Assembly (NCBI GenBank): GCA_017308575.1
Contig: JAFKEQ010000003.1
Location: forward strand, 620,001 to 684,000
DNA: 64,000 nt
Source of the DNA: Afipia sp.
GTDB taxonomy: Bacteria; Pseudomonadota; Alphaproteobacteria; Rhizobiales; Xanthobacteraceae
Reading direction: 5' to 3'
This document shows positions 25,607-34,381 of this stretch, piece after piece. The notes beneath the pieces are model-generated. The model made no database searches. It had not been told where the DNA came from and worked only from the letters and a program-made list of their open reading frames with translations. The position numbers and the translations under genes were made by a program. The stretch's first letter is position 1, and each line of letters starts with the position of its first letter.

Positions 25607-27622
25607 ATGTTCAAAAAAATACTGATCGCCAACCGCGGCGAAATCGCCTGCCGGGTCATCAAGACCGCTCGCCGCATGGGCATCAAGACTGTCGCCGTTT
25701 ACTCGGAGGCAGATCGCGACGCGCTCCATGTGGAAATGGCCGACGAGGCCGTCTTCATCGGACCGCCGCAGGCCGCCGAAAGCTATCTCGTAATGGATAA
25801 GATCGTCGAGGCCTGCCGTCAGACCGGCGCGGAAGCCGTGCATCCCGGTTACGGCTTCCTGTCGGAGCGCGAAGCCTTTCCGCGCGCGTTGCAGGCGGCG
25901 GGCATCGTGTTCATCGGCCCCAATCCCGGCGCGATCGCCGCCATGGGCGACAAGATCGAATCCAAGAAAGCGGCTGCTGCGGCGAAGGTGTCGACCGTGC
26001 CCGGTCATCTCGGCGTGATCGAGGACGACAAGCACGCGGTCAAGATCGCCGATGAGATCGGCTATCCGGTGATGATCAAGGCGTCGGCGGGCGGCGGCGG
26101 CAAGGGCATGCGCATCGCTCATTCAAAGGCCGAAGTCGCGGAAGGCTTCAACCTCGCCAAGGCCGAAGCGAAGTCGTCTTTCGGTGACGACCGCGTGTTC
26201 ATCGAGAAGTTCATCGTCGATCCGCGCCACATCGAAATTCAGGTGCTCGGCGACAAGCATGGCAACGTGATCTATCTCGGCGAACGTGAATGCTCGATCC
26301 AGCGCCGCAATCAGAAGGTAATCGAGGAAGCGCCGTCGCCGCTGCTCGATGAAGCCACCCGCCGCAAGATGGGCGAGCAGGCCGTCGCGCTTGCGAAGGC
26401 CGTGAACTACGATTCCGCAGGCACTGTCGAATTCGTCGCCGGGCAGGACAAGAGCTTCTACTTCCTCGAAATGAATACGCGCCTGCAGGTCGAACATCCG
26501 GTGACCGAACTCATCACCGGAATCGATCTGGTCGAGCAGATGATCCGCGTTGCCGCAGGCGAGAAACTTGCGATTGAGCAGAAGGACGTGACGCTCACCG
26601 GCTGGGCCGTCGAGTCCCGCGTCTATGCGGAAGATCCATTCCGCAACTTCCTGCCGTCCATCGGCCGCCTGGTGAAGTACCGTCCGCCCGCGGAGAGCAA
26701 GACTGGCGAGATCACCGTGCGCAACGACACCGGCGTGCAGGAGGGCGGCGAGATTTCGATCTACTACGATCCGATGATCGCCAAGCTGGTGACGCACGCG
26801 CCGTCGCGCGCCGCCGCCATCGAAGCGCAGTCGAACGCGCTTGACGCGTTCTATGTCGATGGCATCCGCCACAACATTCCGTTCCTGTCGGCGCTGATGA
26901 ATCATCCACGCTGGCGCGAGGGCAACCTCTCCACCGGCTTCATCGCGGAGGAATTCCCGAAAGGATTCGGCCCGCGCACGCCGGAAGGCGAGACCGCGCA
27001 CCGGATCGCGGCCGTCGCCGCCGCCATCGATCATGTCCTCGGCGCGCGCAAGCGGCAGATTTCCGGTCAGTTGAATGGCCGTGCCGTGCTGCGCGAAGGC
27101 CGCCGCGCCGTCTGGCTCGACCGCAGCGAAGTGCTGCTCGATGTGGCGCGCGAGGGTGACGGCATTGTCGTGCGTCTGGCCGGGCCTGATGGCAAGCCAG
27201 GTCAGCCGGTGACGCTGCTGTCGCACTGGAAGCCCGGCGATCCGGTCTGGCAGGGCACCATCGGGGGTCATCCGGTATCCGTACAGGTGCGCCCGATTCC
27301 GAACGGCTTCCGGTTGGCCTATCAGGGCTTTGAGTTGCCGGTGCAGGTGTTCACCGAAACCGAAGCTGCCGCTGCGCGGCTGATGCCGGTGGTCTCGGCC
27401 GCCGATACCGGCAAGAAGGTGCTGTGCCCGATGCCGGGTCTTGTCGTTTCCATCGCGGTGACGGAAGGCCAGGAGGTCAAGGCCGGCGAGACGCTCGCGG
27501 TAATCGAGGCGATGAAGATGCAGAACGTGCTGCGCGCCGAACGCGACGGTACGGTGAAGAAGATCGCCGCTGCGCCGGGCGCGACACTGGCGGTGGATGC
27601 CCTGATCCTCGAATTTGCGTGA
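25607..27622 (+). CDS. pccA: Acetyl/propionyl-CoA carboxylase alpha subunit (biotin carboxylase plus BCCP)
   Basis: The 671-residue protein fuses biotin carboxylase (MFKKILIANRGEIACRVIKT; ATP-grasp KASAGGGGKGMRIA; FLEMNTRLQVEHPVTE) to a linker domain and a C-terminal biotin carrier with EAMKM, the biotinylated lysine being K637. The layout is that of propionyl-CoA carboxylase alpha, which with PccB makes methylmalonyl-CoA. I start at ATG 25607; upstream in-frame codons lack similarity. No beta subunit lies in this window, so the partner is encoded elsewhere. The next gene begins seven bases after its stop. Confidence 0.95.
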   Translation: MFKKILIANRGEIACRVIKTARRMGIKTVAVYSEADRDALHVEMADEAVFIGPPQAAESYLVMDKIVEACRQTGAEAVHPGYGFLSEREAFPRALQAAGIVFIGPNPGAIAAMGDKIESKKAAAAAKVSTVPGHLGVIEDDKHAVKIADEIGYPVMIKASAGGGGKGMRIAHSKAEVAEGFNLAKAEAKSSFGDDRVFIEKFIVDPRHIEIQVLGDKHGNVIYLGERECSIQRRNQKVIEEAPSPLLDEATRRKMGEQAVALAKAVNYDSAGTVEFVAGQDKSFYFLEMNTRLQVEHPVTELITGIDLVEQMIRVAAGEKLAIEQKDVTLTGWAVESRVYAEDPFRNFLPSIGRLVKYRPPAESKTGEITVRNDTGVQEGGEISIYYDPMIAKLVTHAPSRAAAIEAQSNALDAFYVDGIRHNIPFLSALMNHPRWREGNLSTGFIAEEFPKGFGPRTPEGETAHRIAAVAAAIDHVLGARKRQISGQLNGRAVLREGRRAVWLDRSEVLLDVAREGDGIVVRLAGPDGKPGQPVTLLSHWKPGDPVWQGTIGGHPVSVQVRPIPNGFRLAYQGFELPVQVFTETEAAAARLMPVVSAADTGKKVLCPMPGLVVSIAVTEGQEVKAGETLAVIEAMKMQNVLRAERDGTVKKIAAAPGATLAVDALILEFA

Positions 27623-27629
27623 GGCTGCG

Positions 27630-28496
27630 ATGCTGCCGCAGGAGAAGCGCGAGGCGTTTCGGGCGATCCTGTCGGGCCGCGAGGTCATCAGGCCGGGGTC
27701 GGTCTATGATCCGATCTCCGCGCGCATCGCCGAGGACGTCGGGTTCGAACTCGGCCTGCTCGGCGGCTCTGCGGCATCGCTGACCATTCTCGGCGATCCT
27801 GATCTGCTGCTGATCACGCTGTCGGAACTGACCGAGCAGGTGCGGCGCATCTGCCGTGCCGGGAAGATTCCGGTGCTGGTCGATGCCGATCACGGCTATG
27901 GCAACGCGCTCAATGTCCGCCGCACCGTGCAGGAGATCGAGGCGGCGGGCGCGGCCGGTCTCACTATCGAGGACACGCTGCTGCCACAGGCCTATGGGCA
28001 GGCGAAGCCGCAGGTGATTTCGATCGAGGAAGGCGTCGGCAAGATGAAGGCTGCACGCGATGGCCGTTCCGACCTGTCGCTGGTGATCGTCGGCCGCACC
28101 GGCGCGGCGCCGATTACGGGTATCGATGACACGGTCGCCCGCGCCAAGGCCTACGAGGCCGCCGGAGTTGATGCGCTGTTTTTCACCGGATTGAAAACAC
28201 GCGGCGAACTGCAGGCCATTTCATCGGCAACGAAGCTGCCGATCATCATGGGCAGCGCCGACGGCGAGCTTGCCGATATGGCGTTTCTTGCGAGCCAGCG
28301 CGTGCGCGTCGCCAATCAGGGCCATCAGCCGATCGCCGCTGCGATTCAAGCTGTCTATGAAACGCAGCGGGCGCTACGCGACGGCGTCGCGCCGAAGGAC
28401 CTCAAGGGCCTGCCGTCGGCGGACCTGACCGGCCGCGTGACGCGTGACGCTGACATGAAAACGCGCATCGCGGATTTTCTGGGACCGAAAAAGTAA
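27630..28496 (+). CDS. Oxaloacetate decarboxylase, ICL/PEP-mutase family
   Basis: A 288-residue TIM-barrel enzyme closely resembling Pseudomonas aeruginosa PA4872, a cofactor-simple Mg2+-dependent oxaloacetate decarboxylase. Shared blocks include PISARIAEDVGFELGLLGGS, PVLVDADHGYGNALNVRRTV and TIEDTLLPQAYG. The ATG at 27630 has TGAGG, made by the upstream stop codon, five bases away, so it is likely coupled to pccA. Together they link propionyl/acetyl-CoA carboxylation to C4 acids; the exact flux is inferred. Confidence 0.9.
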   Translation: MLPQEKREAFRAILSGREVIRPGSVYDPISARIAEDVGFELGLLGGSAASLTILGDPDLLLITLSELTEQVRRICRAGKIPVLVDADHGYGNALNVRRTVQEIEAAGAAGLTIEDTLLPQAYGQAKPQVISIEEGVGKMKAARDGRSDLSLVIVGRTGAAPITGIDDTVARAKAYEAAGVDALFFTGLKTRGELQAISSATKLPIIMGSADGELADMAFLASQRVRVANQGHQPIAAAIQAVYETQRALRDGVAPKDLKGLPSADLTGRVTRDADMKTRIADFLGPKK

Positions 28497-28546
28497 GGCA
28501 TGATCCCGAAAAGTGGGCACCGGTTTTCGGATGAGATCATACCCGA
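28497..28546. repeat. Interspersed repeat (GCATGATCC-AAAAGTGGG-ACCGG type)
   Basis: The stretch GGCATGATCCCGAAAAGTGG, followed by GCACCGGTTTTCGGATGAGA, belongs to a short element that I recall as widespread between genes in Rhizobiales. Its imperfect arms (CCGAAAAG and CACCGGTTTTCGG) can fold. It separates the oxaloacetate decarboxylase and acylphosphatase genes. Confidence 0.6.
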
Positions 28547-28562
28547 CAAAGTAGGCAGCCCG

Positions 28563-28862
28563 ATGAGCGACGTCATCCGCCACATCATCGTCCGGGGGAA
28601 AGTGCAGGGCGTCGGCTATCGCGCCTGGATCGCAGGCGAGGCGATGGCGCGTCATCTCGCCGGTTGGGCGCGCAACCGCAAGGACGGTACGGTGGAAGCG
28701 GTGCTGTCCGGTCCGCATGACACTGTTGCCGCGCTGATCGAGACATGCCGGCATGGTCCCGGCATGGCGCGGGTGAGTGCCGTCGATGACGAACCTGCCG
28801 ATGCGGACATGCTGAACCTGCGCGCACGCGGCGAACGGTTTTCGGTGCTGCCGACGATCTAG
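28563..28862 (+). CDS. acyP: Acylphosphatase
   Basis: The 99-residue protein has the acylphosphatase fold and motifs: GKVQGVGYRAWIAGEA with the catalytic Arg and GWARNRKDGTVEAVLSG with the catalytic Asn. It hydrolyses acyl phosphates such as acetyl phosphate in the cytosol. The upstream in-frame ATG at 28500 lies inside a repeat, so the ATG at 28563 is preferred. Confidence 0.93.
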   Translation: MSDVIRHIIVRGKVQGVGYRAWIAGEAMARHLAGWARNRKDGTVEAVLSGPHDTVAALIETCRHGPGMARVSAVDDEPADADMLNLRARGERFSVLPTI

Positions 28863-28869
28863 AATCCGG

Positions 28870-29607
28870 TCAGACGGCGGCCCTGCTGGCTAGCATATCG
28901 ACGCCGCCGAACACTCCCTCGAAAGATCGCTTCAGGGCGACATCGACGTCGGGCAGGGTGACCGGCAGGCCGAGGTCGACCAGGCTGGTGACGCCATAGC
29001 GCGGGTCTTCGATGCCGCAGGGCACGATCCCCGAGAAGTGGGTGAGGTCCGGCTCGACATTGATGGAGATGCCGTGCAGCGACACCCAGCGCTTCAGCCG
29101 CACCCCGATCGCGCCGATCTTGTCCTCCCGGCCGGGGCCTTTCTCCGGCCGCGCGACCCAGACCCCGACGCGGTCTTCCCGCCGCTCGCCGCGCACGTTG
29201 AAGGCGGCCAGGGTGTCGATGGTGAGCTGTTCGAGGCTGGCGACATAGGCCCGGACATCCTGCCGCCGCCGCTTGAGGTCCAGCATCAGGTAGACCACCC
29301 GCTGGCCGGGGCCGTGATAGGTGAATTGCCCGCCGCGGCCGGTGGCGAACACCGGAAACCGGGCGTTGATCAGGTCGCCTGCCTTGGCGCTGGTGCCCGA
29401 GGTGTAGAGCGGAGGGTGTTCCAGCAGCCAGACCAGTTCTGGCGCATGCCCGGCGGCCACGTCTGCTGCCCGCGCTTCCATGGTCTCCACCGCCGCCTCG
29501 TAGGGAATCGGCGAATCCGTCACTCGCCACTCGGGGGGCGGCCCCGAGCGGAGAAAAAACGACGATAATGCAAGGTCTTCGCGGCGTTCCGGCAGCATAT
29601 TAACCAT
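28870..29607 (-). CDS. lipB: Octanoyl-[ACP]:protein N-octanoyltransferase
   Basis: About 245 residues. LipB transfers octanoyl from ACP to lipoyl domains, the first step of lipoate synthesis. Conserved blocks are [33 protein letters not shown], the catalytic lysine in [17 protein letters not shown] and the catalytic cysteine in [17 protein letters not shown]. The reading frame stays open to 29673, but that would overlap the divergent gene at 29667, so I place the start at the ATG at 29607 or 29598. It is a single gene tail to tail with acyP. Confidence 0.93.
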   Translation of the reverse strand: MVNMLPERREDLALSSFFLRSGPPPEWRVTDSPIPYEAAVETMEARAADVAAGHAPELVWLLEHPPLYTSGTSAKAGDLINARFPVFATGRGGQFTYHGPGQRVVYLMLDLKRRRQDVRAYVASLEQLTIDTLAAFNVRGERREDRVGVWVARPEKGPGREDKIGAIGVRLKRWVSLHGISINVEPDLTHFSGIVPCGIEDPRYGVTSLVDLGLPVTLPDVDVALKRSFEGVFGGVDMLASRAAV

Positions 29608-29666
29608 TAGGTAACCATATTCGTGGTGATCTGGAACCCTGATCATGTGGGAATCCGGAAGCCAAC

Positions 29667-29909
29667 GTGCCAACCCTCGATAATGTCTCTGTCGATCTGA
29701 TGGTGGTCCTCGGGACCACCTCCATGCCGGTGCATCAGGTGATGCGGCTCAGCCGCGGCGCCATCATCGAACTCGACGCGACCGAGCAGGACGAGGTCAA
29801 GGTGCTGGCCAACAATCTGCCGGTGGCCAGCGGGGTCGTGGTCGTCAACCGCAACCGTATTGCGGTCGAAGTCAAGCAGATGTTGCCCCGGACGCCTGAC
29901 CACAGGTAG
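29667..29909 (+). CDS. Orphan FliN/SpoA-domain protein, 80 aa
   Basis: The protein is almost nothing but one SpoA (surface presentation of antigens) domain, as in FliN and type III secretion C-ring proteins: [55 protein letters not shown]. It starts with GTG at 29667 preceded by GGAAGCC. It lacks the N-terminal tail of typical FliN and no flagellar or secretion gene is nearby; instead it diverges from lipB. It could be a stand-alone motor component encoded away from the main locus. Confidence 0.85.
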   Translation: MPTLDNVSVDLMVVLGTTSMPVHQVMRLSRGAIIELDATEQDEVKVLANNLPVASGVVVVNRNRIAVEVKQMLPRTPDHR

Positions 29910-29933
29910 TTGCGCAGGGGCCGCGCCAGGGCC

Positions 29934-29961
29934 TTGTACCCCCAATCCCGATTTGTTACAT
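29934..29961 (+). promoter_or_regulatory. Possible sigma-70 promoter of tRNA-Leu
   Basis: TTGTAC (29934-29939), 16 bases, then TTACAT (29956-29961), about 45 bases before the tRNA. A weak match, listed because of its position. Confidence 0.3.
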
Positions 29962-30006
29962 GGGCGCCATCCAATCGGGGCCCGAACCAATCGGGCCGAT
30001 GATCCA

Positions 30007-30091
30007 GCGCTCGTGGCGGAATTGGTAGACGCGCTGCCTTGAGGTGGCAGTGAGTAAAATCGTGGGGGTTCGAGTCCCTCCGAGCGCACCA
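30007..30091 (+). tRNA. tRNA-Leu (anticodon GAG)
   Basis: An 85-base tRNA with a long variable arm. Acceptor GCGCTCG pairs with CGAGCGC, anticodon stem CTGCC/GGCAG encloses anticodon GAG at 30041-30043, T-loop TTCGAGT, and ACCA is encoded. It reads CUC and CUU. Confidence 0.97.
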
Positions 30092-30178
30092 CCTCAGAAT
30101 CAAAATCTTAAAGCCGACGCTGCTCGCACGCCGTGATTTGTTCCGGCGCACCTGCGCGCGCCTCTCGCTGGTTCCTCA

Positions 30179-30203
30179 GGAACAACGTCATCTTTCTTCG
30201 GTT
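30179..30203 (+). promoter_or_regulatory. Candidate EcfG (general stress) promoter
   Basis: GGAAC at 30179-30183 is followed by 17 bases and GTT at 30201-30203, 33 bases before the start of the small exported protein gene. It resembles the EcfG consensus. Confidence 0.4.
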
Positions 30204-30235
30204 GCCCACCCGGCAGGGCGCAACAGGAGGATCGT

Positions 30236-30523
30236 ATGAAGAAGGTACTTTTGGCCGGCGCTTGCGTGCTGGCACTGTCGGCAAGCGGTGCGATGGCCCA
30301 GAACGCGGAAGGTCACGGCGGTCAGCCGAGCATGAAGTCCGGAGGCGTCAAGCCGGGTGCTGACATGAAGCATGGTGGCGGTGCAATGCATCGCAACGAG
30401 TCGTCGACGACCGGCATGTCGCGTCAGGACAAGGCAACCGTGCCGGGCTCCACCAATGCGGGTGGTACGTCACCGAGTTCGCCGAATACCGTGCAGCCCG
30501 GTTCAAGCAGCATGGGCAAGTAA
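30236..30523 (+). CDS. Small exported Gly/Ser/Met-rich protein, 95 aa
   Basis: The protein has a textbook signal peptide (MKKVLLAGACVLALSASGAMA) and a mature part of about 74 residues, disordered, rich in Gly, Ser, Thr, Met and His (KHGGGAMHRNESSTTGMSRQ). There are no cysteines after cleavage. AGGAGG precedes the ATG at ideal distance and an intrinsic terminator follows, so it is a single-gene unit. An EcfG-like promoter lies upstream. His/Met richness might mean metal binding, but this is speculation. Confidence 0.85.
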   Translation: MKKVLLAGACVLALSASGAMAQNAEGHGGQPSMKSGGVKPGADMKHGGGAMHRNESSTTGMSRQDKATVPGSTNAGGTSPSSPNTVQPGSSSMGK

Positions 30524-30554
30524 GCGCGACAGCGCTGACTGCTCCTGAACTTCA

Positions 30555-30583
30555 AAACCGCCCGGCATTTGGCCGGGCGGTTT
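30555..30583. terminator. Bidirectional intrinsic terminator
   Basis: AAACCGCCCGGC and GCCGGGCGGTTT form a 12-bp stem with a loop of about five bases. It serves the small exported gene (plus) and the deacetylase ending at 30594 (minus). Confidence 0.85.
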
Positions 30584-30593
30584 GTCGTATCCG

Positions 30594-31760
30594 TCAGCGG
30601 AGGTGAGAGCCTGCCGGCGCGTCGGTCCGGCTTCCGGTTCTGATCGGAGCCGGAAGGCTCCGGAGCGTTGCGTTTTCAGGCCGGGCGGATCTGTCAGGCA
30701 TGCGCAGCAGGCTTCGCGGCCTGTTCACGGCGGAGATATCCACGCGCATCGATTTTGCCTTGAAGCGAAATGTCTGCGGGGACTGCAACAGAACATGCGC
30801 GCCAGCGGCCGGACGATTCCGCGCCATTAAAACGGCACGCTCCGATCGTGGCGCGCGGCGCAGCGTCGGTGTTTCCGTTCCAAACACAAAGCCGGGAGAG
30901 GCCTTGGCCGCGATTGCCGGCCCCTTGATCCAGTGCGGCACCCATTGTGCCGGATCGGTAGGCGTCTTTGGCTGCTGCGGTGTCGCCGGCACCACATGGA
31001 CGATGCGATAGCCGCGCGCTTTCAGCTCACGAAGAATGACCGGCAGGGCGGCCTGCGTGCGCGCCTGAATGTCGTGCAGCAACAGTACGCCTTTGCCTTT
31101 GGCTTCGAGACGCGTGAGCGCGTAATTGATCACCTGCTTGGAGGAAATGTGCCGCCAGTCGTCAGCCGGGAAATCTGCGCTCCATGTCATCAGGCCGCGT
31201 TTGCTGAGTTCGGCTTCCAGAAGATCGCCCCGGCGCAGACCGGGAATCCGGAAGAACGGCGCAAGCTGCGACGGATCGCCGAGCGCGGCGGAAACGTGGG
31301 CGATGCCGTCATCGATTTCGGCGGCCATGCGCTCCTGCGGCAGTTTGCCGAAAAATGTCGGATGGTTCTCGCTGTGAGTGCCGATGGTGTGACCCGCGTC
31401 GCGCACGCGCCGAACATCCTGCGGATATTCCTTGGCCATGCGGCCAACCATGAAGAATGTCGCCTTCACGCATTGGGAGGCGAGAGTCTCGAGGACAGGA
31501 TTGGTATGGGCGGGCAGCGGCCCGTCGTCGAAGGTCAGCACCACCTCGTGATCTTCGAGCGGCAGGGTCTCGCCATATTGCATCGTCCCGATGCGCGGAT
31601 GTTCCTGCGGGTCCACGACGATCGTGCGGGAGGTGCCGAGCGCGTCGGGATTGCCCGGGCAGTCGGCGGCGCGTGCGGGCGGTCCAGCGAACGTCGTGAG
31701 GATGGCAAGCCCGAGGGCGGTCAGGAGCGCGGGGCGATGAGGGGAAGCGGTTCGGCGCAT
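30594..31760 (-). CDS. Exported polysaccharide deacetylase (NodB-type) with basic C-terminal extension
   Basis: The 388-residue protein starts at the ATG at 31760 (GGAG six bases upstream) with a signal peptide (LLTALGLAILTTFAGPPARA). The NodB domain has motif 1 TFDDGP, the metal motif GTHSENHP and later LLLHDIQARTQAALP. It removes acetyl groups from N-acetylated glycans in the envelope. The last 100 or so residues are Arg/Pro-rich with no known domain and absent from the tandem paralogue downstream in sequence (31840-32622). Confidence 0.9.
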   Translation of the reverse strand: MRRTASPHRPALLTALGLAILTTFAGPPARAADCPGNPDALGTSRTIVVDPQEHPRIGTMQYGETLPLEDHEVVLTFDDGPLPAHTNPVLETLASQCVKATFFMVGRMAKEYPQDVRRVRDAGHTIGTHSENHPTFFGKLPQERMAAEIDDGIAHVSAALGDPSQLAPFFRIPGLRRGDLLEAELSKRGLMTWSADFPADDWRHISSKQVINYALTRLEAKGKGVLLLHDIQARTQAALPVILRELKARGYRIVHVVPATPQQPKTPTDPAQWVPHWIKGPAIAAKASPGFVFGTETPTLRRAPRSERAVLMARNRPAAGAHVLLQSPQTFRFKAKSMRVDISAVNRPRSLLRMPDRSARPENATLRSLPAPIRTGSRTDAPAGSHLR

Positions 31761-31839
31761 GGCTGCTCCATCGGAATGACGAACCATGTCTATCGTCGGC
31801 GCTGTGAATGAGGGCTTAATCCAGAGGAAAAGCCGGAAC

Positions 31840-32622
31840 CTATCGGTCATGGGACGAATTCTGAGCTGTTTGTGATGCCACGAGATGCACGACCTTGTAG
31901 CCGTTGCGTTTCAGATATTGCAGGAAAGCGGGCAGCATTCGCGCCGTCTGCGCCTTGGGGTCGTGCAGCAGGATGATGCCCTTGCCTTGCCCTTCAAGGC
32001 GCGCAGTCAGGAGCTGCAATTGCTGGTCTGGCGTCATCGGATTCCAGTCGCTGGCCCACAGGTCCGTTCCGAACACGGCGATGCCGCGCGACTGTAGGGT
32101 GTCGAGCAGGGCCGGAGTCGAGGCAAATCCCGGGAAGCGGAAGAACGGTGTCGAGGGGACGCGGGTTTCGGTGCCGCGAAGGGCCGCTTCATCGGCGGCG
32201 ATGCCGCGGTCGATTTCCTCCAGCGCCCGCGTCTGGCCGATCCTGTCGAGCGGCTGATGCGACCATGTGTGGTGGCCGATGCTGTGGCCCTCGGCTGCGA
32301 TCTTCTTCACCATCGCCGGATTGGCCGCGGCGTTCCGGCCGATCAGGAAGAACGTCGCTTTCACGCATTCGCTGGCGAGGGCCGCAAGGACTTTGCTTGT
32401 GGTGGCCGGAAAGGGGCCGTCGTCGAAGGTCAGCACAACCTCCTTGTCCGCCAGCGGCAGGGTTTGTGGGAAACTCTTGAGGCCGACGCGGGGATAGGCT
32501 TTCGGGTCCACGGTCAAGACGCGGGAGGTGCCCAGGGCGTCCTTGCGGGGACAATCGGCGGCGTGGGCGGCAGTGACCGTTGCGGTGGCGAGCGCCACCA
32601 GCACGGCTTTGAACGGGGTCAT
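31840..32622 (-). CDS. Exported polysaccharide deacetylase (NodB-type), tandem paralogue
   Basis: A 260-residue protein: signal peptide MTPFKAVLVALATATVTAAHA, then a NodB domain with TFDDGPFPA, IGHHTWSHQPL (His pair), FFRFPGF and IILLHDPKAQTARMLP. The shared N-terminal block after the signal (DCP.KDALGTSR..TVDP) shows that it and the next gene on this strand are duplicates. The stop is 80 bases before the start of the other copy, so they probably share a transcript. Confidence 0.92.
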   Translation of the reverse strand: MTPFKAVLVALATATVTAAHAADCPRKDALGTSRVLTVDPKAYPRVGLKSFPQTLPLADKEVVLTFDDGPFPATTSKVLAALASECVKATFFLIGRNAAANPAMVKKIAAEGHSIGHHTWSHQPLDRIGQTRALEEIDRGIAADEAALRGTETRVPSTPFFRFPGFASTPALLDTLQSRGIAVFGTDLWASDWNPMTPDQQLQLLTARLEGQGKGIILLHDPKAQTARMLPAFLQYLKRNGYKVVHLVASQTAQNSSHDR

Positions 32623-32747
32623 CGGGGGTGTCCGGGAACGGTCAAGCAGTCGCGCACATTTATCATTGCGTTGTGTCGTGTCGATTGGGTAATGGCTGAA
32701 ACGCACACCAAATCAGCAAAATCTCCATCAAACCCGCGAGGCACGGC

Positions 32748-34175
32748 ATGGCCGACGATCAAGACCTTGCGGAGGCGGTCGCAGGTCACGTTTCCGTGCA
32801 TGGCGATCCGATGCGGGATGAGGACGGCCACATCCGCCCCGGGTTTGTCGAAGCGATCGCTGACGCGGTTCAACGGGGCGATTCCGCCTTCCTGTCCGGG
32901 ATTGTCGCCGAACTCCACGAGGCCGACCTCGGCGATCTGATCGGCGCGCTGGAGCCGGACCTGCGGCCGCGGCTGGTCGAATTGGCGGGGACGGCCTTCG
33001 ACTTCTCGGCGCTGAACGAGGTCGACGGGACCGTCCGCGAGGAAATCCTCGAAGAGCTTGAGCCGGAGACGGTCGCGGAGGGCGTTCGCGAACTGGATTC
33101 TGACGACGCCGTCGAACTGCTTCAGGATCTCGACGCCGAAGACAAGGAAGAAATTCTCGACAGGCTGCCACCGTCCGAGCGCATCGCGCTGGAGCGCAGC
33201 CTCGACTATCCGGAAGACTCCGCAGGTCGCCGGATGCAGACGGAATGCATCGCGGTGCCGGACGAGTGGAGCGCGCTGCAGGTCATCGAGTATCTGCGCG
33301 ATACCCCGGAACTGCCGGATCGCTTCTATGAAATCTATGTGGTCGACCGGGAGAGGCGGCTGAAGGGCGCGGTGCCGCTCGATGCGCTGCTGCGTGCGCG
33401 GCGTCCGGGACCGATCATGGACCTGATCGACGAGGACCGCCGCCGGGTGTCCGATCACGAGGACATCGCGGACGTGGCGCGGATGTTCGGCAAGTACAAT
33501 CTTGTCGCCGCACCCGTGACCGATGCGGACAATCATCTGCTCGGCGTCATCACCATCGACGACGTCGTGGACGTGATCGAGGAGGGCGCCGACGAAGAGA
33601 TCAAGGCGCTGGGCGGCGTCGCGCGCGACGAAGAACTGTCGGACTCGGTGTGGACCATCGCCAAGGGACGGTTCAACTGGCTGCTGGTGAATCTCGCCAC
33701 CGCATTTCTTGCATCCTCGGTGCTCGGACTGTTCGAGGACGAATTGCAGAAGATGGTGGCGCTGGCCGTGCTCGCGCCGATCGTCGCCAGTCAGGGCGGC
33801 AATGCCGCGACGCAGACGATGACGGTCGCGGTGCGCGCGCTCGCCACGCGCGAACTCAATTCGAGCAATGCATGGCGCATCGTGATGCGCGAAGGTCTTG
33901 TCGGCTTCGTCAATGGACTTGCATTTGCCGCCATCACCGGCGCCGCCGCTGCGGCTTGGTTTCAGACGCCGGGCCTCGGTGTCGTGATCGCTCTTGCGAT
34001 GATCTGCAATCTCGTTGCCGGTGCGCTCGGCGGCATTCTGATTCCGATGATGCTCGACCGTCTGCGTGTGGACCCCGCGGTTTCGTCCGGGACGTTCGTC
34101 ACGACCGTGACGGATATTGTCGGGTTTTTTGCGTTTCTCGGAATTGCGACGATGTGGTTCGGATTGAAAGGTTAA
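32748..34175 (+). CDS. mgtE: Magnesium transporter MgtE
   Basis: A 475-residue Mg2+ channel/transporter. Residues of about 40-150 form the MgtE N-domain superhelix (LLQDLDAEDKEEILDRLPPS). Two CBS domains follow (about 155-285; VTDADNHLLGVITIDDVVDV). Five membrane helices fill 315-475 (APIVASQGGNAATQTMTVAV in the pore region). The cytosolic domains sense Mg2+ and gate the pore. GAGG lies six bases before the ATG. No Mg2+ riboswitch is evident in the short leader. Confidence 0.95.
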   Translation: MADDQDLAEAVAGHVSVHGDPMRDEDGHIRPGFVEAIADAVQRGDSAFLSGIVAELHEADLGDLIGALEPDLRPRLVELAGTAFDFSALNEVDGTVREEILEELEPETVAEGVRELDSDDAVELLQDLDAEDKEEILDRLPPSERIALERSLDYPEDSAGRRMQTECIAVPDEWSALQVIEYLRDTPELPDRFYEIYVVDRERRLKGAVPLDALLRARRPGPIMDLIDEDRRRVSDHEDIADVARMFGKYNLVAAPVTDADNHLLGVITIDDVVDVIEEGADEEIKALGGVARDEELSDSVWTIAKGRFNWLLVNLATAFLASSVLGLFEDELQKMVALAVLAPIVASQGGNAATQTMTVAVRALATRELNSSNAWRIVMREGLVGFVNGLAFAAITGAAAAAWFQTPGLGVVIALAMICNLVAGALGGILIPMMLDRLRVDPAVSSGTFVTTVTDIVGFFAFLGIATMWFGLKG

Positions 34176-34381
34176 TGCTGCCCGCTACGGCATAGCTTCC
34201 TTGCGCGCACAGGCCCTCACGTTCAACTGCATGCCTCATTTTCGCCATTCGCCGATCTGAAACCGCCTGATCGCTGGCCGCGCCGCATGATGTCCGCGCG
34301 GCTTCTTTGCACGTTCGACGACCGTGACGTTGGTCCATTTGACCGTCATCGGCGTCTGATTTTAAGCCGGAGCCCTACATT

